The notes below the pieces were generated by a model, which was not told the origin of the DNA, ran no database searches, and saw only the letters and a list, made by a program, of their open reading frames with translations. Below, in pieces: positions 8,133 to 16,887 of a DNA stretch of 64,000 nt. The stretch comes from CAVYHJ01 sp963768165 [NCBI: uncultured bacterium] (lineage in GTDB: Bacteria; UBP4; UBA4092): NCBI GenBank assembly GCA_963768165.1, contig CAVYHJ010000027.1, positions 113,303 to 177,302 of the forward strand, given 5' to 3'. The stretch's first letter is position 1. The number at the start of each line of letters is the position of its first letter. The translations under genes and the position numbers were made by a program.

Positions 8133-8374
8133 GCTGTCTTTCTTTTACGTACCGCACGAATTTCCTTATTTATATCCGACTCCTTCAAACCCAAGCGTTG
8201 GGTCTTGCGGTCACCCCAGGCAAATACATCCTCCCACTGTTTTTGCCGGCGGATATACAGTCGCACAGCTTCCCTCAACAACTCTGAACGCGAACGCGAC
8301 TCCCGTTTTGCTTCCGAATCAATCTCCGCCAGTAACGTATCTTGAAATGAAATGTTGACCGTAACAATGCTCAT
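8129..8374 (-). CDS. Ribbon-helix-helix antitoxin of the PIN toxin
   Basis: The 81-residue protein starts with the beta-strand VTVNISFQDTLLAEID followed by two helices with SRSELLREAVRLYIRR, the CopG/MetJ DNA-binding fold. The C-terminal part should wrap the PIN toxin. AAGGAG lies nine bases before the ATG. It should repress its own operon through the inverted repeat at 8398-8418, which overlaps the promoter. Gene order is antitoxin first, as is usual. Confidence 0.85.
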   Translation of the reverse strand: MSIVTVNISFQDTLLAEIDSEAKRESRSRSELLREAVRLYIRRQKQWEDVFAWGDRKTQRLGLKESDINKEIRAVRKRKTA

Positions 8375-8397
8375 TTATTTCTACTCCTTCTTTATGT

Positions 8398-8427
8398 AAT
8401 ATACAAAATTTGTATATTCGTTGTCAA
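8398..8427 (-). promoter_or_regulatory. Promoter and operator of the PIN/RHH module
   Basis: The minus strand reads TTGACA (8427-8422), 18 bases, TATATT (8403-8398). A perfect inverted repeat, AATATACAAA and TTTGTATATT with a single central base (8398-8418), covers the -10 box and most of the spacer. This is the expected place for an autorepressing ribbon-helix-helix antitoxin. Confidence 0.75.
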
Positions 8428-8443
8428 GTCATAACAGGCGAGA

Positions 8444-8460
8444 ATCCTAAGACCTCTGTC
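8444..8460. repeat. 17-bp direct repeat, right of the PIN/RHH module
   Basis: This is the partner of the repeat at 7666-7682 with 16 of 17 bases identical. Between the two copies lie only the toxin-antitoxin genes and their promoter. Confidence 0.6.
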
Positions 8461-8525
8461 GTTATTAACTATCGAGAAACCCAATATTATTTCTTCCAGA
8501 CATTGATAAGCTTTTAAAATCACTC

Positions 8526-9530
8526 TTAGGAATTCTTTAGTACAGGTTTTGAATAAGGCGCCTCTGATTTTTCGGAAATTTTTGATCTTTCTAAGTAATC
8601 CTCAATTTTCCAGTGGTGTTTACTTAATGTTTCCAACATTTGCTTTCGTAGTTCAGGGTAATCTTTGGCATTTTGTTCGTATCTTGGTCGTGACATGGTT
8701 CCTGAACTTATGCTGTACTCTTTTTTATTTTCGATCTTGATTTCTAAGCCGATATACTTTAGACATTTATCTAAATCACTGTTGCGTAAAATCACCTGTG
8801 GTGTGAGACGAGCTTTCATCCACGATAGATCGCGTACGACTTCGTGAGATAGCATCAAATCATAAAGATCTGCGGTCACTCTGGCTTCTTCCGTACCAAC
8901 GGATCGGAGGATCTGGCGTGATAGCATTTCAATTCGTTCGCTCATTTCTCGCATCATCTCCAAAGTGTTCGCTACCCGTGCTTGTTCGTTCTGACGGCTT
9001 AAGAATGCAGCTACCATGGCTGCCCATTGTTGCAAGAGATATGATTCGATGTCGGAGAAATCACGAAATGGCACGATGGCGTTGTTTAATGCCTGAGTCT
9101 TGACTTCCTCGATGAAATCAAAGATTTTGGCACTATCTACTGACGGGTATTTAATAAGAGTTGCATCAATACCTTTATTATCCCTGTTCTGAGCATAAAC
9201 AAAGGAATCGTTATATACTGCTTGTTCGACCAGTGCAAAAACGGGTATTTTCAGTTCCGAGGCTTTCTTGTATTCTGCATTTGTTATCGAGTGTCCGGCC
9301 AATTTAAATTGGGAACCAAAGCGACCGCCAATAATGAGTACAAACATCTGACAATTGGGGACTTCTGCTAAACATGCATCCTGCGTATCTAGAGTAGGAT
9401 CAAAAAACACACTACCCTCCTCACTTAGAACAGGATCATATCCGAGTCGTCGAATGAAATACTTAAGATTCTCTCTTATATACTTTAAATCGTAGCATGT
9501 GGAACTTATAAACACTCTAGGTACCGACAT
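8526..9530 (-). CDS. DUF4062 domain protein
   Basis: The first 100 or so residues match DUF4062: PRVFISSTCYDLKYIREN, then EVPNCQMFVLIIGGRFGS. This domain has a TIR/SEFIR-like nucleotide-binding fold and is often fused to NTPase or effector domains. Here only a 230-residue helical region follows, with heptad-like stretches (MREMSERIEMLSRQI) and no recognisable NTPase. GAGG lies eight bases before the start. It sits beside a toxin-antitoxin module, which would fit a defence role, but that is inference. The protein could sense or modify nucleotides, or be an inactive relative. Confidence 0.75.
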   Translation of the reverse strand: MSVPRVFISSTCYDLKYIRENLKYFIRRLGYDPVLSEEGSVFFDPTLDTQDACLAEVPNCQMFVLIIGGRFGSQFKLAGHSITNAEYKKASELKIPVFALVEQAVYNDSFVYAQNRDNKGIDATLIKYPSVDSAKIFDFIEEVKTQALNNAIVPFRDFSDIESYLLQQWAAMVAAFLSRQNEQARVANTLEMMREMSERIEMLSRQILRSVGTEEARVTADLYDLMLSHEVVRDLSWMKARLTPQVILRNSDLDKCLKYIGLEIKIENKKEYSISSGTMSRPRYEQNAKDYPELRKQMLETLSKHHWKIEDYLERSKISEKSEAPYSKPVLKNS

Positions 9531-9606
9531 TGTACTAACCTCATTTCTTTTTCAAATATTCATCTTTTATTTAATATCATGACAAATAATTGACTTATCT
9601 AAAGAT

Positions 9607-10590
9607 TTACCTCAAAAACCTCGGCATCACTGTAGCACTCGTCTGTACCCCATAAATCCCTTGTTTATTGAGTTGGAAACCCGCGTTGAGATAACCGAGG
9701 GCGGGACCGCAGACGTTGGCTGCCATGCTGGTTTCATCGCCGAGAGTAAAGGTGTGGGTGGATTGTTTTCCTTCAAAGGTGATGCCGGTGATTTTGACAT
9801 TGGTGGAGACAGGTTTTTTGGGGTTCTTGGTATCTACGATTCCGCCGACGGTGACTTTGGAACGGTCACAAATTCCTGCAAACTCAAGAATGACATCATC
9901 GGCATGTTCCATTCCCGTGAGTTCGAGAATCCCTTTACGGAAATCCAATTCTTTTTCGACTTCCGCATCGGACATTTTGGCGGCTTTCTCGACCGAGAAT
10001 CCCGGCAGATGACCGATATCTTCCCGGATGGTGGCGCGGTAAGCAGACCAGTTGGAGATTCCCACCCCGAAATAAATTTCCACTTTTTTGATTTCGACAA
10101 AAGACATGGCGGCGAGATTGGCGGCGGCGGTGAGAAGACCGGGAGTGGCACCGCATCCTGTGACATACGTCATTTTAGCTTTCGCAATTTTGTCATTCAT
10201 TTTCATCATGAGTTCGACGGCGCGGGAACGTTTCAGGGCATCCACCATGACCCCGGAATATCCTTCATCAGCAAAACGGGAGACGACATTGGGGATAAAT
10301 TCATTCGGGAGATTGGGGAGAGCGACAAAGATTCCGTCAATTTCATTCTTATGTTGGAGGATTTCACCGAACGGATCATTGGTTTTTGTGCCGTGCGGGG
10401 AATTGGTAATGGTTTGTTTGAATATTTCCGAATCGAAAATATCCGTGGAGACCCCTTGGGGATTAAAGATAGCACCCTGTTTGTCACAGGCTCCCACTAA
10501 TAGAGCGGATTTTTTTTGTTCCAATATCCGTGCCATGGCATGACCCAATCCCCCGGCACCGAGAATGGCGATACGAATTTTATGGTTCAT
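9607..10590 (-). CDS. Saccharopine-dehydrogenase-like NAD(P)-binding oxidoreductase
   Basis: The 327-residue protein opens with a Rossmann nucleotide site, AILGAGGLGHAMARILEQ, and has a second-domain segment TYVTGCGATPGLLTAAANL typical of saccharopine dehydrogenase-like enzymes. Relatives act on lysine or polyamine intermediates or have unknown substrates. No lysine or spermidine genes are adjacent, so I assign no reaction. A short palindromic-repeat fragment lies between it and the divergent smpB gene. Confidence 0.75.
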   Translation of the reverse strand: MNHKIRIAILGAGGLGHAMARILEQKKSALLVGACDKQGAIFNPQGVSTDIFDSEIFKQTITNSPHGTKTNDPFGEILQHKNEIDGIFVALPNLPNEFIPNVVSRFADEGYSGVMVDALKRSRAVELMMKMNDKIAKAKMTYVTGCGATPGLLTAAANLAAMSFVEIKKVEIYFGVGISNWSAYRATIREDIGHLPGFSVEKAAKMSDAEVEKELDFRKGILELTGMEHADDVILEFAGICDRSKVTVGGIVDTKNPKKPVSTNVKITGITFEGKQSTHTFTLGDETSMAANVCGPALGYLNAGFQLNKQGIYGVQTSATVMPRFLR

Positions 10591-10618
10591 TATTTAATAA
10601 CCTCCTACAAATTATTAA

Positions 10619-10652
10619 AGCGAGATTGCTTCGCTATACTCGCAATGACAAG
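10619..10652. repeat. Fragment of a dispersed palindromic repeat
   Basis: GCGAGATTGCTTCGC followed by CTCGCAATGACA is the sort of short repeat unit scattered between genes in many bacteria. GCGA-type arms can pair around the central TTGCTTCGCTATA. It resembles, but is not identical to, one arm of the element at 30928-31023. Confidence 0.4.
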
Positions 10653-10753
10653 TTAGATGAAACGATTCCATAATCATACTGCAAACAGGTGATTTTGAGA
10701 ATAAGGTCATGGGGTATGATAAAATACGAATTACTCAAAAGGAAAAAATTCAA

Positions 10754-11218
10754 ATGCCAAAAAAAACTGATCCGACTATTGAAAAAAACGTCGCCGATAA
10801 CCGGAAAGCCCGGCACGATTACTTTTTTTTGGAATTTTGGGAAGCGGGAATCGCCTTGCAGGGGAGCGAAGTAAAATCTTGTCGGATGGGTCAGATGAGT
10901 CTGGCGGACAGTTACGCCATTGTCAAAGGGAATGAATTGGTATTAATGAACTCGCATATCGCACCTTATGAGATGGCGAACCAGTTTAACCATGACCCGC
11001 GGCGAGACCGGAAACTCCTGTTACATCGTAATGAAATTGACCGGATTATCGGAAAATTGAATGCCGGAGGCTTGACTTTGATTCCCGTTAAGGTGTATCT
11101 TAAGAAAGGGCTGGTAAAAGTGGAATTAGCCCTGGCAAAAGGTAAAAAATTATACGATAAGCGCGCGGAACTTAAGAAAAAAGCTATTGAACGTGATTTA
11201 CGCGCAGAAAGGATGTAA
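10754..11218 (+). CDS. smpB: SsrA-binding protein SmpB
   Basis: SmpB binds the tRNA-like domain of tmRNA and brings it to stalled ribosomes. About 154 residues from the ATG at 10754 show the family core: NRKARHDYFFLEFWEAGIAL, GSEVKSCR, then NHDPRRDRKLLLHRNEI and a basic tail beginning KGKKLYDKR. I prefer this ATG because AAAGGA lies about ten bases upstream; an upstream GTG-type start at 10709 would add 15 unlikely residues. TTGAGA and TAAAAT upstream make a plausible promoter. The tmRNA gene follows after 17 bases, a pairing seen in many bacteria. Confidence 0.96.
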   Translation: MPKKTDPTIEKNVADNRKARHDYFFLEFWEAGIALQGSEVKSCRMGQMSLADSYAIVKGNELVLMNSHIAPYEMANQFNHDPRRDRKLLLHRNEIDRIIGKLNAGGLTLIPVKVYLKKGLVKVELALAKGKKLYDKRAELKKKAIERDLRAERM

Positions 11219-11235
11219 CCGAAAGAAAAATCATA

Positions 11236-11584
11236 GGGGGTGAATGGGTTCGACAGGTCAAAATAGGACTAGGAAGCAGGCAGAGGTGCGCTGACTCTTT
11301 AAACAAGCGAAGCAGATAACTGCGAATAACGAATTAGCACTTGCTGCTTAATTAAATAAGCAGCACGCGTACTATGGTTTGCCGACCGGCTGTTACTACG
11401 CGCCATTTGGATCGGATCGCGTCAGTTCTCTGTTTATCGGGATTGCGTTAAAAACCAGGTAAACTGGCCAAAGCGGTGTTGCCGAATGATGCCGTGGCGG
11501 CGAGAAACAACCATTCGGCTAAGCCTGTAGCGTCCTCTCCGAGGTTTGATTTGGACCCGGGTTCAATTCCCGGCACCTCCACCA
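11236..11584 (+). ncRNA. ssrA: Transfer-messenger RNA (tmRNA)
   Basis: The 349-base RNA begins GGGGGTGAATGGGTTCGACA and ends with a T-arm (GGGTTCAATTCCC) and CACCTCC plus ACCA. The seven-base acceptor stem pairs GGGGGTG with CACCTCC including one G-T pair, and the 3' CCA is encoded. The tag frame starts with GCG at 11322 and reads ANNELALAA, followed by TAA at 11349, with a second in-phase stop shortly after. The hydrophobic LALAA end is a normal ClpXP/ClpAP degron. It is a one-piece tmRNA, not permuted. Confidence 0.96.
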
Positions 11585-11675
11585 AATATAATTTAGATAT
11601 TCCCTATTTAGGAAATTCCATGTATAATGCTTACTTTAAGAAACGCGCGAAAATGAATCCATTTTCGGAGGAAGT

Positions 11676-12410
11676 ATGGAAGGTACGATTGATCAAAATA
11701 GATTAATCGCGTTGTTGTTGGAAGAAAAATTAATCAACAAACGTCAGGTGAAAGATGCCCTTTCCGAACAGGAGAAAACGCGCAAGTCGTTTCCCCAGGT
11801 TCTACTGGATTTAAAATTAGTCACGCCGGGTGTCCTGTCCGAGCTGCAAGCCAAAGCCATGGGTATAGAACACATCAAAGTTGGGGAACTCCGGCTGGAC
11901 GAAAATGTTTTAAAACTACTTTCCAAACGATATGCCGCCGAACATCACGCTATTCCCATTTCGTTATCGGGTAATGTCTTAACGGTCGCCATGGAAAATC
12001 CGCAGGATGTTCTGGCTATTGATGAAATCAAGTTATTAACGGGATATAATGTCCGCGCAATGGTCTGCAGTCCCAAAGATATAGAATTCGGACTGGCACA
12101 ATATCCCTCAGAAGATGGAACGGCAGCGGTTGCCGGACCCCCAATTTCCAAAACCCGAGATTTTTTCCAATTTTCAATCTTTATATTACTTTTGATTTTA
12201 CCTTTTGGAATTATCGCGCTGGTTGCCACCAAAAGTAATGAATTTAACAGTTGGCTGCTGGGAAATAGCGGGGAAGCGAATATTGACCTTACCAATATTA
12301 TTACGATATTGATTATTTGGGTTTTTTACGCACTGGTTTTATTTTATCTGTACGGGATATTTTTTGAACCGCGCCGGCCTGCCGAAAATCGTAAACCGGA
12401 GAATGAATAA
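11676..12410 (+). CDS. Membrane-anchored MshEN (GspE/PilB N-terminal) domain protein
   Basis: Residues 5-150 match the MshEN domain found at the N-terminus of type II secretion and type IV pilus ATPases: RLIALLLEEKLINKRQVKDA, then FPQVLLDLKLVTPGVL and VLTVAMENPQDVLAIDEIK. No ATPase follows. Instead two hydrophobic helices lie at about 163-185 and 208-230, with a charged tail. The glycines of the cyclic-di-GMP-binding repeats are replaced, so nucleotide binding is doubtful. CGGAGGA gives a strong ribosome site. It lies between ssrA and PBP2; a role in envelope assembly would be a guess. Confidence 0.8.
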   Translation: MEGTIDQNRLIALLLEEKLINKRQVKDALSEQEKTRKSFPQVLLDLKLVTPGVLSELQAKAMGIEHIKVGELRLDENVLKLLSKRYAAEHHAIPISLSGNVLTVAMENPQDVLAIDEIKLLTGYNVRAMVCSPKDIEFGLAQYPSEDGTAAVAGPPISKTRDFFQFSIFILLLILPFGIIALVATKSNEFNSWLLGNSGEANIDLTNIITILIIWVFYALVLFYLYGIFFEPRRPAENRKPENE

Positions 12411-12465
12411 GAATTAGCTAAGTCCTAATTTTCCGATCCCTATTTTTCTTTCCCTTTTTCCGTGC

Positions 12466-12471
12466 TATCCT
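12466..12471 (+). promoter_or_regulatory. Candidate -10 box of mrdA, six bases before ATG
   Basis: TATCCT ends six bases before the ATG at 12478 and no Shine-Dalgarno is present. The -35 region is only weakly matching (T-rich). The spacing would give an mRNA starting at or next to the start codon. Confidence 0.4.
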
Positions 12472-12477
12472 TAAGAT

Positions 12478-14325
12478 ATGTATATCGAATCGCCCCAACA
12501 AGATATAGCCACGGAAACACGGATTCGGTGGCTTAATCGAATTATCGCAGGTATCGTTTTCATTATTATTCTGCGGTTATTTTTTCTTCAAATTATTCAT
12601 GGATCCGATTACCAGTCCATGGCAGAAAATAACCGTATTCGATTGATCCGAACCCGGACTCCGCGGGGAACGATTTATGACCGCAATGGGATACCGCTGG
12701 CATCGAACCGTCGTGTCTTTTCCATTTTTTTTGATCCGATGGGTTCGAATAGCAAAGAAAAAGAAGATTCTTACGCGCGTCTGGTGAATCTTCTTGTGGA
12801 ACACAAAACGGAATTCACGGAAACACTAAAACGCCAGGGTGTCATGCCCGACGAATTCAAACCCCAGAAATTGGCAGAAGATGTAGATTTTGCGACGGTT
12901 GCGGCAATCCGGGAACAATCTATCGATTTACCCGGAGTATATGTGAAAGATGAATTTATTCGATCCTATCCACTCGGGAAAGCCGCCGCACACCTTTTGG
13001 GATATTTACGTGGAATTACCGATAATGAACTCCTTCAACCCCAATTTGAAAATTATGAAATGGATGAGATGATTGGGCGGGATGCTCTGGAGAAAGAGTA
13101 TGAACAGGATTTACGTGGAGAAGCCGGGGGATGGATGATTGAAGTGGATGCGAAAGGACGAAAACGAAGAGATATTGGAACCGTAGCTTCCATTCCCGGG
13201 AACACACTTGTCACCAACATAGATGCGCGATTACAGCAGAGAGCCTATGAGTTGCTGGCGGGGAAACGCGGGACGATTGTTGCGATAGATCCTAATACCG
13301 GCGGCATAATGGCTATGGTCAGTGAGCCTAGTTTTGATCCGAATGCCTTGAGCGGATATGTCACCGGCAATGAATGGAGCCGATTACAAAACGATCCTGA
13401 CCATCCCATGCAAAACCGCGCCATAATGGATAGATATCCTCCTGGTTCGGTGTTTAAACTCATTACCGCGTTGGCGGCGCTGGAAAATAAAAAAATCACA
13501 CCGAACACCGTATTTAATTGTCCCGGATATTTTTATTTGGGGAGCAAGGCATTTCACTGCGATAAGAAAGAAGGGCACGGTAACTTAAATTTAATTTCCG
13601 GCATAGCCTATTCGTGCAATGTATATTTTTTTCATACCGCGATGCTGGTTGGATTGGAAAACCTGGATAATTTGGCCAGTGAGTTTGGGATTGGACAACC
13701 TACCGGGATTGATTTATTGAATGAACAAAAAGGATATTTGCCTAAAGTAAATTTAATTAATAAGGCACGCAAAGAAGGTTGGTATTTAAGTGAAACCATT
13801 CAGGAAGGAATCGGGCAGGGTACTTTGTTGGTGACTCCCATTCAAATGGTAAATGTGGTTGGGACGATTGCCAATGGCGGAACTGTGTACCGCCCCTATG
13901 TAGTTAAGCAAATTGAAGACGGAAGTGGTAAAATAATTCGACAAATGAATCCGAGTGTGGTAAATAAGATAGAACTTTCAGAAGAAACGCTCAATGTTGT
14001 TCGAAAAGGAATGTGGAGTGTAGTAAATGCCGGAGGGACAGGAACCATGGCAAAATTGCCGGATATTGAAGTCGCGGGGAAAACCGGAACGGCTCAAAAA
14101 CAGGGAGAAAAAGACCTGGCTTGGTTTTGCGGGTATGCCCCTTTTGATAAACCGGAAATTGTGGTGTTAGCCATGGTGGAAGAAGGTGGATTTGGTGGAG
14201 TTGCCGCCGCACCGTTAGCCGGGAATATGATAGCTACTTATTTTCAAAATAAAAAAGAACCCGTGTTGCAACCGCCGGATGATAAAACAAAACCGCCACA
14301 AATCGCTATGGGGAGTAAGATTTAA
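12478..14325 (+). CDS. mrdA: Penicillin-binding protein 2 (peptidoglycan transpeptidase)
   Basis: This 615-residue class B PBP cross-links murein during elongation of rod-shaped cells. An N-terminal membrane anchor (about residues 20-40) is followed by the pedestal domain (RTRTPRGTIYDRNGIPLASN) and the transpeptidase domain with S324-V-F-K327 as active-site SxxK, S379-C-N381 as SxN and K535-T-G as KTG. The EKEYEQDLRGEAG segment is typical of PBP2. Length is normal. No mreC, mreD or rodA is adjacent, which is less common for mrdA. It may be cotranscribed with the ABC genes downstream. Confidence 0.93.
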   Translation: MYIESPQQDIATETRIRWLNRIIAGIVFIIILRLFFLQIIHGSDYQSMAENNRIRLIRTRTPRGTIYDRNGIPLASNRRVFSIFFDPMGSNSKEKEDSYARLVNLLVEHKTEFTETLKRQGVMPDEFKPQKLAEDVDFATVAAIREQSIDLPGVYVKDEFIRSYPLGKAAAHLLGYLRGITDNELLQPQFENYEMDEMIGRDALEKEYEQDLRGEAGGWMIEVDAKGRKRRDIGTVASIPGNTLVTNIDARLQQRAYELLAGKRGTIVAIDPNTGGIMAMVSEPSFDPNALSGYVTGNEWSRLQNDPDHPMQNRAIMDRYPPGSVFKLITALAALENKKITPNTVFNCPGYFYLGSKAFHCDKKEGHGNLNLISGIAYSCNVYFFHTAMLVGLENLDNLASEFGIGQPTGIDLLNEQKGYLPKVNLINKARKEGWYLSETIQEGIGQGTLLVTPIQMVNVVGTIANGGTVYRPYVVKQIEDGSGKIIRQMNPSVVNKIELSEETLNVVRKGMWSVVNAGGTGTMAKLPDIEVAGKTGTAQKQGEKDLAWFCGYAPFDKPEIVVLAMVEEGGFGGVAAAPLAGNMIATYFQNKKEPVLQPPDDKTKPPQIAMGSKI

Positions 14326-14334
14326 TAATACGCT

Positions 14335-15294
14335 ATGGCTTCCGTTATTGTCACTGAAAACCTAACCAAGTCTTATCGTAAGAAATCCATAGTACAGGAG
14401 ACGTTCTCACTTAACAACCTTTGTTTAAATGTTGAAGAGGGAGAAATTTATGGATTTTTAGGACCCAACGGTGCCGGGAAAACTACCACGATAAAATTAT
14501 TGCTGGGGTTCATTCATCCCGATCAAGGGGCGATAACCATCATGGGAGAACCTGTCTCAACGGTGAGTGTCCGCCAAAAAATCGGATTTCTACCGGAAAT
14601 CTCTTACTTTTACAAATTTCTCAAAGCCGGGGAATTATTGGATGCGTATGGCCGGTTGTTTCATATTGATACCAGCCAACGGCGTATTAAAATCCAATCT
14701 TTATTGGAAAAGGTCGGTCTCCAAGGACAGGAAAAAACCTATCTTCGCGAGTTTTCCAAGGGGATGTTGCAGCGATTATCCCTGGCACAGGCGCTGCTCA
14801 ACGATCCCCAATTATTGATTCTGGATGAGCCAACATCGGGACTTGACCCGATTGGACGCAGGGAAATTCGGGAAATTATTTTGGATCTGCATAAAAAGGG
14901 AGTCACCATTTTCTTTTCGTCCCATGAATTATCAGCGGTTGAACTCATTTCCACGCGTGTCGGTATTCTGAATAAAGGGAAACTCGTTCGTGAAGGCCGG
15001 CCCAAAGAATTACTCCCGCCTCTCCAGAAAATGAATATCAAATTGACATGTTTTCTCTCGTCCGAAGCGCAAAATACATTGTTACAGAAAATCAAAACCC
15101 AACTATTATTGGATATAAGTTCCACTGTTTCTTTTGGGACGGAAGACAATCAAACCCTGATTGTTTTAGACAAGGAAGATTCCATTTATCCGGTATTGCG
15201 AATCATGGAACAGGAAAAATTGAAGTTTGAATCAGTATTTCGTCCCCGCGGGACACTCGAAGATGTATTCGTTGAAACAGTAAAGGGAAAATAA
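14335..15294 (+). CDS. ABC transporter ATP-binding protein
   Basis: The 319-residue ATPase has Walker A GPNGAGKTTTIKLL, signature FSKGMLQRLSLAQ, Walker B LLILDEPTSGLDPIG and the switch His in FFSSHELSA. A 90-residue C-terminal extension follows the core. It pairs with the six-helix permease that starts two bases after its stop. Together they form an ABC-2 exporter of the NosFY/GldA type. The signature begins FSKG instead of LSGG, a frequent variant of this group. It follows mrdA by nine bases and may share its transcript. Confidence 0.9.
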   Translation: MASVIVTENLTKSYRKKSIVQETFSLNNLCLNVEEGEIYGFLGPNGAGKTTTIKLLLGFIHPDQGAITIMGEPVSTVSVRQKIGFLPEISYFYKFLKAGELLDAYGRLFHIDTSQRRIKIQSLLEKVGLQGQEKTYLREFSKGMLQRLSLAQALLNDPQLLILDEPTSGLDPIGRREIREIILDLHKKGVTIFFSSHELSAVELISTRVGILNKGKLVREGRPKELLPPLQKMNIKLTCFLSSEAQNTLLQKIKTQLLLDISSTVSFGTEDNQTLIVLDKEDSIYPVLRIMEQEKLKFESVFRPRGTLEDVFVETVKGK

Positions 15295-15295
15295 T

Positions 15296-16072
15296 ATGGA
15301 TTCTATATTGGTTATTGCCGGAATTGTATTTCGTGAAAATTTTCGAAAAAAGATTATCCATGTCTTTTTTATCATTGCTCTGTTGTTATTGGTATGGTTG
15401 AGCACGTTTAATGTCTTTGATCTGGGAGTTCAAATTAAATTTCTGAAAGATTATGCCTTATTTTTTATCTCTTTCATCGGTCTGTTGATCACGGTTACCA
15501 CCACTGCCGGACAATTATCCAATGAAATTGAACAGCGGACGATTTATCCACTGTTAGCAAAACCGGTTAATCGTTGGCAGGTACTGGCAGGTAAATTCAC
15601 CGGCGCCATTTATATCATTTATTTAAACATTCTTCTTCTGGGAATTATTTTTCTGGGATTACTCTACCGGCAGGAACGAGCTTTCGATATGGTGATTGCC
15701 CAGGCAATTTTGCTGATTGCTTTGGAATGCGCGATTATGGCATCCATCTGTCTATTATTTTCCACTTTTTTCTCCACCGCAGCGAATGTCACTTCCACCA
15801 TTTTGATTTATCTTTTAGGGCATGTTAAATATTCCTACGGCGACTATGCTGCCGCACAGTTTAATTTCCCCATAGTTAAATTTATTGTGCAGGTAATAAA
15901 AAATCCGGTTTTCCCGCCCAATTTAGAGAATTTTAATATTCGTGAGGCCGTGGTGAGCGGGGTACGCGTTATTCCTTTTCATTTTTTGTTTTTTATTATT
16001 CTCTATGGGATTGGTCTTATTATTTTTTATCTTATATTAGCCAACCTGATTTTTACCAAAAAAGACTTGTAA
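15296..16072 (+). CDS. ABC-2 family permease (NosY-like)
   Basis: This 258-residue integral membrane protein has six helices and the segment EIEQRTIYPLLAKPVNRWQV, which is characteristic of NosY/GldF-type ABC-2 permeases. It follows the ATPase gene directly, so translation is likely coupled. The last gene of the probable mrdA-ABC operon, it should export or reorganise an envelope component. The substrate is unknown. Confidence 0.85.
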   Translation: MDSILVIAGIVFRENFRKKIIHVFFIIALLLLVWLSTFNVFDLGVQIKFLKDYALFFISFIGLLITVTTTAGQLSNEIEQRTIYPLLAKPVNRWQVLAGKFTGAIYIIYLNILLLGIIFLGLLYRQERAFDMVIAQAILLIALECAIMASICLLFSTFFSTAANVTSTILIYLLGHVKYSYGDYAAAQFNFPIVKFIVQVIKNPVFPPNLENFNIREAVVSGVRVIPFHFLFFIILYGIGLIIFYLILANLIFTKKDL

Positions 16073-16160
16073 TGAGACGGTTAGAAACGTATTGGATTCA
16101 TTCGTTACATTTACTTAAATTTTTTAATACTTCCAGTTCCAAATGGTTCAATAATCGTAA

Positions 16161-16445
<285 letters not shown>

Positions 16446-16452
16446 AGCGCAC

Positions 16453-16809
16453 ATGAAATTCAAGATTGATGAGAATCTGCCTGTCGAAATCTCAGGATTA
16501 TTACGAAGTCAGGAACATGATTCCACCTCCGTATTTGAGGAGCAATTACATGGCTCACCCGACTCCATCCTCACAGGAGTCTGCATTAGAGAAAATCGTA
16601 TTTTAATTACATTAGATTTGGATTTTGCGGATATATTAAGTTATCCGCCAGAGAAAATGCCCGGAATCGTTGTACTTCGAATCATACGGCAGGATAAGAA
16701 TCATATTCTTGAAACCGTCCAGAGAATTATCGATTTGTTAAATAAAGAAACCTTGGAACACCGATTATGGATTGTAGAAGAAAGCCGGATTAGGATTCAT
16801 GGTGAATAA
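16453..16809 (+). CDS. DUF5615 PIN-like protein, probable toxin
   Basis: The 118-residue protein shows KFKIDENLPVEISGLL at the start and ILITLDLDFADILSYPPEKM in the middle, the acidic pattern of DUF5615/Mut7-C PIN-like proteins. Such proteins are predicted ribonucleases. With the DUF433 gene immediately upstream it forms a standard two-gene module. Key acids (D6, E7, D56, D58, D60) are retained. Confidence 0.85.
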   Translation: MKFKIDENLPVEISGLLRSQEHDSTSVFEEQLHGSPDSILTGVCIRENRILITLDLDFADILSYPPEKMPGIVVLRIIRQDKNHILETVQRIIDLLNKETLEHRLWIVEESRIRIHGE

Positions 16810-16849
16810 TTTTGTATACCGAATTGTAGTGATTTATTTCTTTCCCCTT

Positions 16850-16878
16850 TTGACATCTACTCCGATTCTTAATAATAT
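16850..16878 (+). promoter_or_regulatory. Promoter of the ECF sigma gene (leaderless type)
   Basis: TTGACA (16850-16855), a 17-base spacer and TAATAT (16873-16878) form a near-consensus promoter. The ATG of the sigma gene lies nine bases after the -10 box, so the mRNA should have at most a few leader bases. Confidence 0.75.
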
Positions 16879-16887
16879 AAGCGGGTC

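Noticed and set aside
9661-10500. A 279-codon open frame on the plus strand
   Set aside because: It lies entirely antisense to the saccharopine-dehydrogenase-like gene, has low-complexity Phe/Gly/Asp composition and no ribosome site.
11476-11706. A 76-codon frame overlapping ssrA
   Set aside because: It runs through the tmRNA 3' half and acceptor stem and then overlaps the start of the MshEN gene; it is a by-product of the RNA gene.
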